In this document: positions 40,568 to 49,397 of the stretch, one piece after another
Numbering within the stretch: position 1 is the stretch's first letter
Layout: every line of letters begins with the position of its first letter
NCBI GenBank assembly: GCA_022606425.2
Contig: JAHDVF020001469.1
Span: 124,001 to 188,000, forward strand
DNA length: 64,000 nucleotides
Source: Lepidostoma basale
Lineage: Eukaryota; Arthropoda; Insecta; Trichoptera; Lepidostomatidae
Reading direction: 5' to 3'
Notes under the pieces: generated by a model
Database searches by the model: none
What the model was told of the DNA's origin: nothing
What the model saw: the letters and a program-made list of their open reading frames with translations, nothing else
Made by a program: the position numbers and the translations under genes

Positions 40568-41300
40568 TAGTAACTAACTAACTAACCATCACGACGTTTC
40601 CCCGAAAGGGTACGCAGAGAGCATGGATCGCCACATTATTATATCCTGACATAATTCTCGAGCATTTTCTTAATTCACACATCGTTACATGCACGCTCGT
40701 CGATCGTTCCTACTTCGAACATGGCCGCCTTTCAGTAATTGATTAATTGGGTCATGCCATGTCTTCCTTGGCCTTCCTCGACGTCTTTTCCCATTCACAC
40801 TACTTGTATATATTTTTTTAACCATTCTTCCCTCATTCATTCGTTCCATATGTCCAAACCATCTTAGTGACTCTCTCTTAATTTTATTTATCACGATTCA
40901 TCCGCCTTATATTCCTTTCTTACTTCATCATTTGATATTCTATCATACATTGTTTTTCCTCGCATTATTCTTAGTGACCTCACTTATACGGCATTTATCC
41001 TACTTTCATCCTTCTTCTGCTAACTCCAAGCTTCACTTCCATACATAAGGGTCGGGACTAGAACTCCATTGTGCACTGCCATCTTGGCTTCAGTCGATAT
41101 GACTTTGAGTACATTATTGATTTTGTTTCCAGCTCCAAACCTTCTTCCGATATCTTTCTCCATTTTTCCATCTTTTGTAAACATGCTTCCCAGATAAACA
41201 AATTCGGTAACTTGCTCTAATTTTTCACCGTTCGCACTTATGTCACAATCCGTCATACATTCTTCGTTTTCAAATACCAATATCTCCCATCTTTGCAGAT
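40568..41300 (-). pseudogene. LINE group B with reverse-transcriptase thumb
   Basis: Beyond the C-terminal domain (TSSVNGKRRRGRPRKTWHDP), the minus strand from 41,280 to 41,020 is open for 86 codons: CMTDCDISANGEKLEQVTEF, VYLGSMFTKDGKMEKDIGRR, AGNKINNVLKVISTEAKMAV and HNGVLVPTLMYGSEAWS. VYLGS plus the G-x-M-x-x-DI-x-R-R segment is the thumb of RTE/jockey-group non-LTR reverse transcriptases, so these tails do belong to a LINE. The tail (TTAG)n is at 40,569-40,585. Confidence 0.75.
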
Positions 41301-41424
41301 TTTGCGGATAGCTGTGTTCCTCACCCTTACTCGAAGAGTCTAAATAAAATAAAATTTAATATGAATTATTGAAATTTTTATGAATTGAAAACTGTTTTTT
41401 TTTAATGTGTTTAGTTAATTAAAT

Positions 41425-41668
41425 ATTTGGGTCACGTGCTAACGGTAGAAAATTACCACCTCCTTCGGCTAATATTAATGGGTAAAATAGAGGGACGTCG
41501 GGGAGTTGGTAGAAGGCGGTTGTCCTGGCTGCGAAATATAAAATAATGGACAGGAAAGGGCAGAATTCAGAACTTGTTCCAAGTAATGCAAAGCAGAGAT
41601 GTCTTCGCTGCAGTGATCGCCAACGTTGGGGGGACCTGACACGGCACCGGAATAAGAAGATTACTAAA
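41425..41668 (+). pseudogene. LINE group R C-terminus
   Basis: Plus strand, with one stop: YLGHVLTVENYHLLRLILMG, KIEGRRGVGRRRLSWLRNIK, then frame change to NLFQVMQSRDVFAAVIANVG. Same end as 39.06 and 47.66 kb. Confidence 0.65.
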
Positions 41669-41774
41669 AGAATGACGATGATAAAGCAACGAGTGATCAT
41701 ATTTCTTGATTACAAATACATTTTTCCTATTAATGTTTGATAATTTATCTTGTGTTCTTAGCTGTCGTAAATAA

Positions 41775-42310
41775 TTCATACCAACCTGCCTCTGGTGACA
41801 CCGGTGAGAAGAGCAATTAATCTGCTGAACACGGTCTACTCGGAGATCTACGTCATTCATATTAGTGAAAGTACGTTCAGAAGGCAAATACTCGATTTTG
41901 AAGAGTATCTTGTCTTCTTAATGTCGAACCATCTCTCATGCTTTTCTAGAAGTATACAATATATTATTTTACCTATTCTCAATATATGCCTTAATTTTCT
42001 TTTCTTTATTTTAATTGAATCGCACTTTACATCATGACAGCATGAGCCAAATCGATGTAAAGGGTATTATAGCTATCATAGTGATTCTCGTGACATGTGA
42101 TAGGTAGATAATCTATCGCCGTTTTTATTGCCACGTTAGTTCTACACAGACCAATAACAGTGTGACAATCACACTGCCCTCACCGGGAATCAAACCCGGA
42201 ACCTTCGGGGTGGCAGTCAATGCACTTACCACTCGGCCTTGAAGGTCGTCATTTTGTAATGTCTATTATTGATGAAATAAACTGATTTGATCAAGATTTG
42301 ATTTAATATC
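41775..42310 (+). mobile_element. LINE group J 3' end, interrupted by SINE1
   Basis: NLPLVTPVRRAINLLNTVYS, EIYVIHISESTFRRQILDFE, 3' UTR to ~42,007; resumes at 42,245 with TTTTGTAATGTCTATT and GATGAAATAAACTGATTTGA. The intervening 240 bp are a minus-strand SINE1. Confidence 0.65.
42008..42251 (-). mobile_element. SINE1 inserted in LINE group J
   Basis: Complete copy: box A CCGAGTGGTAAGTGCA, box B CCGGGTTTGATTCCCGG (one change from consensus), 3' end CATCGATTTGGCTCATGCTG. The LINE sequence reads through when it is removed, with ATTTTC/ATTTTG near the two edges as a possible decayed duplication. Confidence 0.7.
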
Positions 42311-42532
42311 TCAGTTTATTCTAGTCACATTCTTTCGTTTCTACTATACTATCTTATAAATTATCATATCACTATAACCTTTACAACTTTATACCTCAAA
42401 ATATAACCTTTATTTCTATGCCTTTGATTTGGAGTAACATTCTCAATTTCTATTGGTTGAAATTGATTTTATTGAACCCAGCACAGCCAATGGCGAAATA
42501 GGTCAATAAATTGAGGTTCATTCGTTTTTCAG
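42311..42532. other. intron-like spacer
   Basis: No repeat recognised. Leads into the candidate exon at 42,533. Confidence 0.35.
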
Positions 42533-42655
42533 GAAAGCAGCTGAAAAACGAATATTTCCAATACGTATTGGGTATCGATTTGAGTCTGCGCAGCGTTGGA
42601 CCAATAGCGGTGGCTTTTCATGTGACCCAAATATCCACTCAGAGTGCAAAACCAC
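42533..42655 (+). CDS. candidate internal exon, two frames open
   Basis: Acceptor TTCGTTTTTCAG and donor CCAC|GTAAGT are both strong; 123 bp, a multiple of three. Two frames are open. The frame in phase with the exon at 34,730 reads KAAEKRIFPIRIGYRFESAQ, RWTNSGGFSCDPNIHSECKT. The other reads KQLKNEYFQYVLGIDLSLRS, VGPIAVAFHVTQISTQSAKP and looks more like a folded protein. The second would need a preceding exon ending at phase 1. No transposon similarity is recognised. RNA evidence is needed to choose. Confidence 0.45.
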
Positions 42656-42815
42656 GTAAGTTACATTTATGTTAATTATTATTTTCAACATTTTATTACA
42701 AATTGAATCAATAATTTATGACCTTATGAATTGGGATAGACGTTATTGGTATTATATCTTTATGTCTGTTAAAGGTATACAATAATTAATCGTTTTTTGA
42801 ACAGTGATACAAAAT
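42656..42815. other. intron-like spacer
   Basis: AT-rich, follows the donor at 42,656. Confidence 0.35.
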
Positions 42816-42820
42816 TTCAT

Positions 42821-43320
42821 ATTAAGTATTATTTTAACTCTTTATTGAAGGTTAAGGTGTTAACACTGTGGATGAGGGATATTGAAAGAAGGGTTGGGGC
42901 AGGCAACAGAGTGAATGGTGCACAAATTCGTCATCGCAAACAAAAACCTTTACAAAAAAATTAGAATGGCAGTGCACAGTGGTGTTCTTGTACTGACCGT
43001 TATGTATGGAAGCGAAGCATGAAACTGTCGGAAGAAGTATGAAAATAGAATATTAAGTATTATTTTGATTTGATTTGATTTGATTTAACTCTTTATTGAA
43101 GGTTAAGGTGTTAACACTGTGGAGGAGAGATATTGAAAGAAGGGTTGGGGCAGGCAACAGAGTGAATGGTGCACAAATTCGTCATCGCAAACAAAAACCT
43201 ATACAAAAAAGCTAGAATGGCAGTGCACAATGGTGTTCTTGTACTGACCGTTATGTATGGAAGCGAAGCATGAAACTGGCAAAAGAAGTATGAAAATAGA
43301 ATAAATGCTGTAAAAATGAG
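42821..43320 (+). repeat. tandem duplication, 231-bp period
   Basis: ATTAAGTATTATTTT to the AGCATGAAACTG region occurs twice (from 42,821 and from 43,052) with few differences. The second unit has extra GATTTGATTTGATTTGATTT at 43,066-43,085. Each unit contains LINE group A thumb sequence (GAGATATTGAAAGAAGGGTT). Confidence 0.75.
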
Positions 43321-43715
43321 ATCTCTTAGATGTGTGAAACTTGTGTATGATAGAGTGTCGAATGAAAATATAAGAATTGAATGCGGTGCGAATGATGGTG
43401 TTATGAACAAAATAATTAAAGAATCATTAAGATGGTTTGAATACATGGAAATAATGAATAAAGAAAGAATGGTAAAAAAAAGCTATGTTAACAATGGAAC
43501 TAGAAATAGAGGAAGACCGAGGAAAACGTGGCACGATCAAATAAATCAAATATTGAATGTCGGCCATATGAGGAGTGATAGAAATCGACGCGCGTGCATG
43601 ACAGGATGTATGAATGTTGAGGAAGCGAGAGAAATATGTCAGGATAGAAAAATGTGGCAGTCCATTATTTCTGCCTACCCCTTCGGGGAGACGGCGTGAT
43701 GGTTAGTTAGTTAAA
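42870..43715 (+). pseudogene. LINE group A 3' end, partly duplicated
   Basis: From DIERRVGAGNRVNGAQIRHR through MAVHSGVLVLTVMYGSEA, 43,316-43,699 open (YDRVSNENIRIECGANDGVM, GRPRKTWHDQINQILNVGHM, RCMNVEEAREICQDRKMW-like, IISAYPFGETA), TGA, tail (GTTA)n. One of two group A copies that reach into the RT thumb. Confidence 0.7.
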
Positions 43716-43935
43716 AATATTAAAATATAATATTTATAAAAATCTTCGCACATATTGGGTTTGCTGTATGTCATACCACTAAAATAAAAAAAAACTCGAA
43801 TTTGTTCCACTACACATCTATACGATCGTAAATGATTGTATACTCGTATTCCTAATATACAGTGATTGCGACAAATACAAGTGTGCACAATAGTGTCGAC
43901 TCCATTAAGATCTGTGAAATTTCAAACAATCGTAA

Positions 43936-44151
43936 CGGGCTATCTTCGAATTCCCCATTCACGATACAAAATTTGAATGCGACTACGTGGCCATTGTCCA
44001 GTACTGGTTGCCGAACGTGACAGAACTTGGTCCAGCAGAAACTTGGACCGTCCAGAACTTAGCCCAACCAGAGTTGTGTCGCATTGTATGGCATGGTATT
44101 GTCCAACGTGTATTGTTTACCGATCAACAACTTCGGCCTCTCTATCTTTAG
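43936..44151 (+). pseudogene. unrecognised open frame
   Basis: 71 codons without a start: ..FPIHDTKFECDYVAIVQYWL.., ..ETWTVQNLAQPELCRIVWHG.., ..LRPLYL stop. Local base composition is less AT-rich than the flanks. It could be a transposon or host relic; frames of this length also arise by chance. Confidence 0.25.
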
Positions 44152-44358
44152 GCTATTCAATTAAGTTTGCTGATTTTCTATACATACAAACAATCAGGCC
44201 ACATAAGGAATGGGTCGCCATACTTCAATTTTATATTAACAGCAAGCTAGTTTTATTTATCGTAGGAATGTCGTAAAAATACGTTATATTATTTCTCTTT
44301 TTATTTTTTTATACACTTTGTTTATACAACACTTACAATCAAAAAATTAAATTACATA

Positions 44359-44389
44359 GACATGTTTCGGACAACCAGTCCTTCTTCAG
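44359..44389 (-). ncRNA. hammerhead ribozyme-like core, F4, intact consensus
   Basis: CTGAAGA; unpaired A; helix II GGAC, loop TGGTT, GTCC; GAAA; palindrome ACATGT; C. All consensus bases present. Helix I not resolved by eye; helix III would need a partner molecule. Confidence 0.6.
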
Positions 44390-44479
44390 TGATACGTATT
44401 ATATAGATGTTATAACATCTGTCAGATCATGTAAACAATTTTATAATATTTTAAATATGTATCTTTATAATATGTTTCA

Positions 44480-44510
44480 CTGAAGCAGGACTGGTTGTCC
44501 GAAATATGTC
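44480..44510 (+). ncRNA. hammerhead-like core, F4 right arm, A9 changed
   Basis: CTGAAGC, then A, GGAC/GTCC helix II, GAAA, TATGTC. Two changes (A9 to C, palindrome ACATGT to ATATGT) relative to the opposite arm. Confidence 0.45.
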
Positions 44511-44641
44511 TATGTAATTTTAATTATTTTTAATGTAAGTGTTATACGAGTATAAACAAAGTGTTTAAAAAATAAAAAGAGAAATAAAGCAATTACAACA
44601 CAAAGTATGGCGAATATAGAAGAAATACGTTGTATCACTTA

Positions 44642-44861
44642 AGGCAGAAATATACTATTAACACGCCACGCCACCCGATGCCACGTGATGCGTGTTGAGT
44701 CGAATCAAATTGTATTGTTTTCTATGGACAGAATCACACTATGAACACCCGACGCGACGCCATGCCCGCATACGCCACCCGATCCAGACGAGCTAGATCG
44801 ACGTGTTGCCGATGGTGGGAGTAAACACGCCACGTCGCGTGTTAATAGTATGTTTCTGCCT
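44642..44861. mobile_element. Harbinger-like MITE, 220 bp
   Basis: Inverted termini of ~26 bp with one mismatch (AGGCAGAAA.ATACTATTA) and TTA directly outside both ends (44,639-44,641 and 44,862-44,864). The interior is CG-rich (CACGCCACGCCACC). Inserted next to the F4 right arm. Confidence 0.75.
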
Positions 44862-45095
44862 TTATTTTCCTTGCCATTGTGATGAAAAAATATTTAAAAA
44901 TAAAGTATACATTTTAACGATTTTTTATGAATTAAAATACTATTGTTCAAATTAATTAGTTTTTTCGTTTATAAAAAGAATTCTGACAGGTGTAAAAATA
45001 AATTTTTCATTTGTTCCAATGACAATTTGAATAAATTCTTCAATAATATTTTTAGTTCTTGCTGGTGTTGGATTGTTTTAAATGCCTAATTACAG
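44862..45095. mobile_element. AT-rich spacer and Penelope-like peptide remnant
   Basis: On the minus strand 45,085-45,010 reads IQHQQEL..IIEEFIQIVI, the same peptide region as 547-640 and 10,920-11,010. It belongs to the subterminal part of a Penelope-like element. Confidence 0.45.
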
Positions 45096-45099
45096 TAAA

Positions 45100-45425
45100 T
45101 TAAAAAAACAGTGGATAACGTGGAATAAAAATTAAATAAACACAAATGTCTGGATCGTCCAGCTGACGACAAGTGCACCATCTAAAATAACAATTGTATT
45201 TTAGATAATTTGTTTTAGATTTATTATGTAGACGTTGAACGATCGAAGTGTGCGCGGGAAATGCCTTTTGGTGGCGATGAGGTTCGCAACCCATCACACC
45301 GCGTCTCTCGCGATGGCGAAAAGAGAAGGATGGAGTGCCGCATCGATTAAAGTGTGGCACTCCATTCTTTCTGCCTACCCTTTCGGGGAGACGGCGTGAT
45401 GGTTAGTTAGTTAGTTAGTTAGTTT
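45100..45425 (+). mobile_element. SINE4 copy
   Basis: AACAGTGGATAACGTGGAAT, TCTGGATCGTCCAGCTG, GATCGAAGTGTGCGCGGG, GAGGTTCGCAACCC, CTTTCGGGGAGACGGCGTG, GTTAGTTAGTTAGTTAGTTAG tail. A middle segment is shorter than in the 36.3-kb copy. Confidence 0.65.
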
Positions 45426-45509
45426 GTTCAAATTATTAATTTATTTTTCCCGACAAGTTTGATGGTTATAAACATTTATCATCGGCAGATCATACATATT
45501 AATTGTCGA

Positions 45510-45660
45510 AAAAACGACGTTTTTTCTCTACTTCCACTATTGTCTTTATATCGGTAGCGACCGGTTTCGACCAGTCTGTTGAAGCCAGCGAACTGAAGCC
45601 AAAAAGTGGTAGTAGTTAAAAAACACATTTTTATTTAATTATTATTCAAAATAAACTTCC
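45510..45660 (-). mobile_element. Penelope-like F6 repeat, partial pair
   Basis: Minus arm: CTGGTCGAAACCGGTCGC at 45,551-45,570 with helix-III-like palindrome ACCGGT. Plus part: GTCTGTTGAAGCCAGCGAAC, AAAAAGTGGTAGTAG. The two parts overlap around 45,575. Confidence 0.5.
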
Positions 45661-46040
45661 ATGAAGAGATTTCAGTAAAATCATTTGAATATTAGAATTT
45701 ATTACTTAAAAAAATATTTTTTTTATTTATCACTAATCTACCCCCTTTCTCCCCATCCGCGGTGTGCATGTATTTATAATTTTTGCAAATGAATAAGATT
45801 TTTCAAGACTGATAATATCCCCGAAGTTATGGGGGTTCTCATCGGAGAGGGGAGGGGGTGTAAAAGCAGCTCGAACCACCCTCCCCTTGTACCGAGGAAG
45901 GTTAATTGACATTTTTTATGACCGCCATTCTTTAGGCCCACGGATCCTCTCCGTTGTCCCGAGGTATTTTTTTAATTAGGTATATTTTATGCCCCCAAAT
46001 AAAGAAAAAGGGTTCTCTATTCTTAAGTATCAGATATTAC
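45661..46040. other. non-repetitive, C/G-rich patches
   Basis: 45,740-45,770 and 45,845-45,960 have short C- and G-rich runs (GAGGGGAGGGGGTG, CCACCCTCCCC). No coding frame or repeat recognised. Confidence 0.35.
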
Positions 46041-46099
46041 ATCCTAGCGTGTAATCAGCTCCGGTGGGGAAACCATGCGTTCTTTATTTACTGACACAC

Positions 46100-46210
46100 A
46101 AATTTAACATCGGGTGGTGGTCTAGGGGACACAACGCATGGCTCATGATTCGGAAGACTAGGCCAGATTCCTTCTTCATAATAATAAACTATTATCTGTA
46201 CATATTATTT
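46100..46210 (+). mobile_element. SINE3 fragment
   Basis: GGTGGTGGTCTAGGGGACAC (box A-like), GATTCGGAAGACTAGG where box B should be, then CAGATTCCTTCTTCATAATAAT, as in the copy at 14.0 kb. Box B is decayed. Confidence 0.5.
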
Positions 46211-46304
46211 TACTTCGAGTCAAAGGCAACTCGGTCAAATAACAATAATAATGATTCAGATGATTTTCTTTGACAACACATATGATTTTATCTGCCAACA
46301 AGTA

Positions 46305-46375
46305 AAATCAACCTGCCTCTGGTGATGCTGGTGGGCAGACCATTCAAACTGCTGAATATGATCATTTTATAAATC
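46305..46375 (+). mobile_element. LINE group J short fragment
   Basis: NLPLVMLVGRPFKLLNMI, the R-x-NLP...P..R region only. Confidence 0.45.
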
Positions 46376-46479
46376 AACATTTTTATTGATGGTTGAGGTA
46401 TAATTTTTGAAAAACTCCATTATTAATTTATAATAGTAAACACGATTGTAGGTTTAACTTGGATTTAATATATAATATA

Positions 46480-46580
46480 TAAATTGTGACAAATTTGTTT
46501 CGCCTTGCGAGAGCATTCTCAATCAAAGTTTGAGAATGCCCTTGCAAGGCGAAACAAATTTTTCACAATTTACGGATAAT
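46480..46580. repeat. Penelope-like F7 inverted pair
   Basis: GTGACAAATTTGTTTCGCC and GGCGAAACAAATTTTTCAC arms around CATTCTCAATCAAAGTTTGAG. Each arm has TTGAGAA, T, GCC/GGC helix II, GAAA and the ACAAATTTGT palindrome (intact on the left). C3 and G8 are both changed, as in F1. A scrap of F7 lies at 48,215-48,245. Confidence 0.55.
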
Positions 46581-46774
46581 TTTATCACTATTCATTATTT
46601 TCATGTATCCAAACTGTTATTTATTATTATTATAATTCGTTTGAGCTGCATAAATAAGATACAACAAGGAATAAAACGTACATAAGAATGATTTATGCAA
46701 GGAAATTTTTAACAAAAACACAGCAAAGCGAAATATGCCACTCTCCTAAAATAAACAATAGTATAAAATATAAA

Positions 46775-46932
46775 CTAACTAACCATCACGCCGTCTCCCC
46801 GAAGGGGTAGGCAGAAATATTGGACTGCCACACTTTTCTTTCCTGACATATTTCTCTCGTTTCCTCAACATTCATACATCGTGTCATGCACGCGCGTCGA
46901 TTTCTCTGACTCCTCACATGGCCGACATATAT
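46775..46932 (-). mobile_element. LINE group A 3' fragment
   Basis: Tail, GACGGCGTGATGG complement, CMNVEETREICQERKVW, RSQRNRRACMTRC, HVRSQ. Well preserved, 155 bp. Confidence 0.65.
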
Positions 46933-47021
46933 AATTAAATAATTATTGATTTCAATCAGGTATTCATAGTCAAATGCTTAAGTGACATGTACCTAATCTT
47001 GACGCAACTATAAACTTGCAG

Positions 47022-47075
47022 AACCAACCTGCCTCTTGTAAAGCCATTATGGAAAACAGTTGATCGACAGATAGA
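47022..47075 (+). mobile_element. LINE group J short fragment
   Basis: CAGAACCAACCTGCCTCTTG, RTNLPLVKPLWKTV-like. Confidence 0.4.
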
Positions 47076-47645
47076 GACAGACGGATAAACTTTTTTAAAT
47101 AGTGGAGTTGAAGAGCAATCCTTTAATTTATACCACAACATAGATTCTTAAGATTTTCAAATTATTAATAACTGTAGGAATATGTCGACTCATATGTGCA
47201 TAGATTGGCGGTCTTTTGAAAATATGTGATAGTATATGTTGTCATGTTTTAAATTAAGTTGAAAGATGGGCACCCCGTTCGAGATAAAATACTGTCGTTA
47301 TTTTTTCGGCTAAGGAAAAGGGGACGACATTATCCCGATTATACCAGCCTCCCCGACTTACCCCCTTTGCCCCTACCCGTCCAATAAGCCAGTTCGTCAG
47401 AAACCCCTTCACTCTTTTCCTTTCTTTTGTACTTTTTCTAATCTAATCTATCGCTAGGAGTTAAATTAGTTCAGAGGTACTAAACGCAAATTTCTGAACA
47501 GACAAAGAGCAAAGAGTTGATATTTCGTTCTAGTTGTTACCATAGAATGCCTAGTCTTTAGGGTAGACTATGTTTTCTTCGTGATAAAAAATTAAGAAAA
47601 TTATATAATAAGGATTATTTTGTTTAAATGTATGTATTAAGTACT
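47076..47645. other. non-repetitive, one C-rich patch
   Basis: 47,320-47,410 is C-rich (CCTCCCCGACTTACCCCC). No gene supported. Confidence 0.35.
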
Positions 47646-47654
47646 TTGTCTTTC

Positions 47655-48105
47655 CGTGTCCTGTCAGGTCTCCGCAACGTTGACTATCACCCTTGAGTAG
47701 GCCTCCCTGTCCTGGGGAGCTCGGAACAGCTCCCCCACGGTTCTCGGCCCCGTCCACTCTCGGATGTTCCTCAGCCAGGAAACCCGCCTTCTCCCAACGC
47801 CTCGTCGACCCTCAATCTTACCCTCCAAGATCAGATGTAATAGTGCGTACTTTTCGCCTCTCAGAACATGGCCCAAGTAGGACACCTTACGGACTTTGAT
47901 GTTGCTCAGAAACTCTCTGTCAACTCTGGCTCTATGGAGAACGTTTGTGTTGCTGACCATGTCAGTCCAGGAGATGCATAACATCCTTCGGTGTATCCAC
48001 ATCTCAAAGGCCTTTAATCGGTTCATAACATTGACTTTAAGGGTCCATGACTCCACCCCGTATAACAGCACTGACCAAACATAGCATCTGACCATTCTTT
48101 GTCAT
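47655..48105 (-). pseudogene. LINE group R (RTE-like) C-terminal domain, 143 codons open
   Basis: Minus strand: MVRCYVWSVLLYGVESWTLK, MNRLKAFEMWIHRRMLCISW, TDMVSNTNVLHRARVDREF, NIKVRKVSYLGHVLRGEKYA, LILEGKIEGRRGVGRRRVSW, LRNIREWTGPRTVGELFRAP, ending VNVAET. The order LLYG.E.WTL / EMW..RR.L.ISWTD / K..YLGH..RG..Y.LL..I..GKIEGRRG.GRRR.SWL is the tail of insect RTE/BovB-like LINEs. It is better preserved (more GC-rich, uninterrupted) than any other LINE here. Confidence 0.8.
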
Positions 48106-48258
48106 GCATTAAGTACTACGAAACATTAAACATGTTATCTTTCATGAAAGCGCGATTGCTTTTTTTGGTTTCACATTGATTTATTTATATATAAAAATAT
48201 ACATAGAATAATTAAAATTTGTTTTGCCTTGCGTGGGCATTCTCAAACTAACAAATTT
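48106..48258. other. AT-rich with F7 scrap
   Basis: Minus strand 48,245-48,205 carries GAGAATGCCC, GGCAAAACAAATT of F7. Confidence 0.4.
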
Positions 48259-48260
48259 AT

Positions 48261-48582
48261 AAGGCTTAATTGAATCTCAATAGAGACGAAGATGTAAATT
48301 ATTTGGAAACAGAATATGGTAGTCGAGGCGTTTACATGACTTATGACCTGTCATTGGTTGGATTAAGCGATCGCTTTATGTTTAACAACATTCACCATTC
48401 CGCGCTTATTACGACACCACGTCTGACAATTTTTTGGAACTTGTATATACTCGTATGTTAATATTTTTTAATAACTTCACTGTTGGTAGGTCCATCTACA
48501 CTAGCGCCATCTATTAAGATAATTTGTAAGCTTAAGCAAATAATTTACATCTTCGTCTCTATTGAGATACAATTAATCCTTA
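48261..48582. mobile_element. unclassified MITE, ~322 bp
   Basis: Inverted termini of ~43 bp with few mismatches (AAGG.TTAATTG.ATCTCAA, AGACGAAGATGTAAAT). No clear target duplication. Interior has no transposase. Confidence 0.6.
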
Positions 48583-48689
48583 AATAATGATTAACCCGCA
48601 ATGGGTAAAAATCCAGTATTCGTCTACAACTATTTGTATACAAAAAAACAAATTGTAACAAAATTATAAATATTGTTTGTATATTTTTA

Positions 48690-48711
48690 TACAACAACAA
48701 CAACAACAACA
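48690..48711. repeat. (CAA)n microsatellite
   Basis: About seven units, directly at the 3' end of a LINE group C copy, so it may be that element's tail. Confidence 0.7.
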
Positions 48712-49022
48712 AAAAACCATCACGCCGTTTAACTGCAGGGGTAGGCAGAGAGAATGGACCACCACACGACTCTATCCTGACAAACCTCTCTAGCTTCCTC
48801 CACATTCATACACACAACGAGTCATACACGCACGTCGATTCCTCCGACTTCTAACATGACCAATCTTTAAAATTAGTTTAATTTGGTCATGCCATGTTTT
48901 CCTCGGTCTGCCTCGACTCCGTACTCCATTTGCATCATTAACATATACTTTCTTAACCATTCTTTCTCCATCCATGCGTTCCATATGTCCGAACCATCTC
49001 AGCGATCCTTTCATAGTTTTAG
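48712..49022 (-). mobile_element. LINE group C 3' fragment
   Basis: Complement of MKGSLRWFGHMERMDGERMV, KVYVNDANGVRSRGRPRKTW, LKIGHVRSRRNRRACMTRC, then a frameshift (an extra ACACA) before VEEARE. (CAA)n tail. Confidence 0.65.
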
Positions 49023-49395
49023 GGTTAAATAATTTATTTACATATTTTTATATGTAAATAAATTAATGTAAAACAGAAAAAACAATCGCGCATTCATTAC
49101 ATATTTATTTTACGATGGAGTTTCACCAAATTAAAATCGTCGCCATCAACTATGAACCACGTTTACATTTTTTCAAAGTATGGTTTATATTTCATTTACA
49201 TTTGCAAATTTCTAAGTAAATATTTAAAAAATACTAAATTATATTCTGTCTCGTTAACGCACTTTAAGAACAATGTATAAATTACATCACGATTTTTTCT
49301 CGACATGTTTGAGAGTTTTGCACCTTCATAATCGGGAGAAAGAAAAATAGACACAAAAGTAGAAAAAACAGTGTTTTAATTCATACTAAATGCTT
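49023..49395. other. AT-rich spacer with F8 scrap
   Basis: 49,297-49,380 resembles one F8 arm (TTTCTCGACATGTTTGAGAG.TTTGCACCTTCATAATCGGG, AAGTAGAAAAAACAGTG); its GAAA box is changed. Confidence 0.4.
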
Positions 49396-49397
49396 CA

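Larger units (their letters stand above)
44285..44640. repeat. Penelope-like F4 inverted pair
   Basis: Arms of ~130 bp (TTTCTCTTTTTATTTTTT, ACACTTTGTTTATAC, AAATTACATAGACATGTTTC) face each other around 44,430. The outer right end continues CAAAGTATGGCGAATATAGAAG, as in the fragment at 295-350. Both arms keep a ribozyme core. Confidence 0.7.

Noticed and set aside
47693..48084. Plus-strand open frames at 47.7-48.1 kb
   Set aside because: Antisense shadows of the group R LINE tail.
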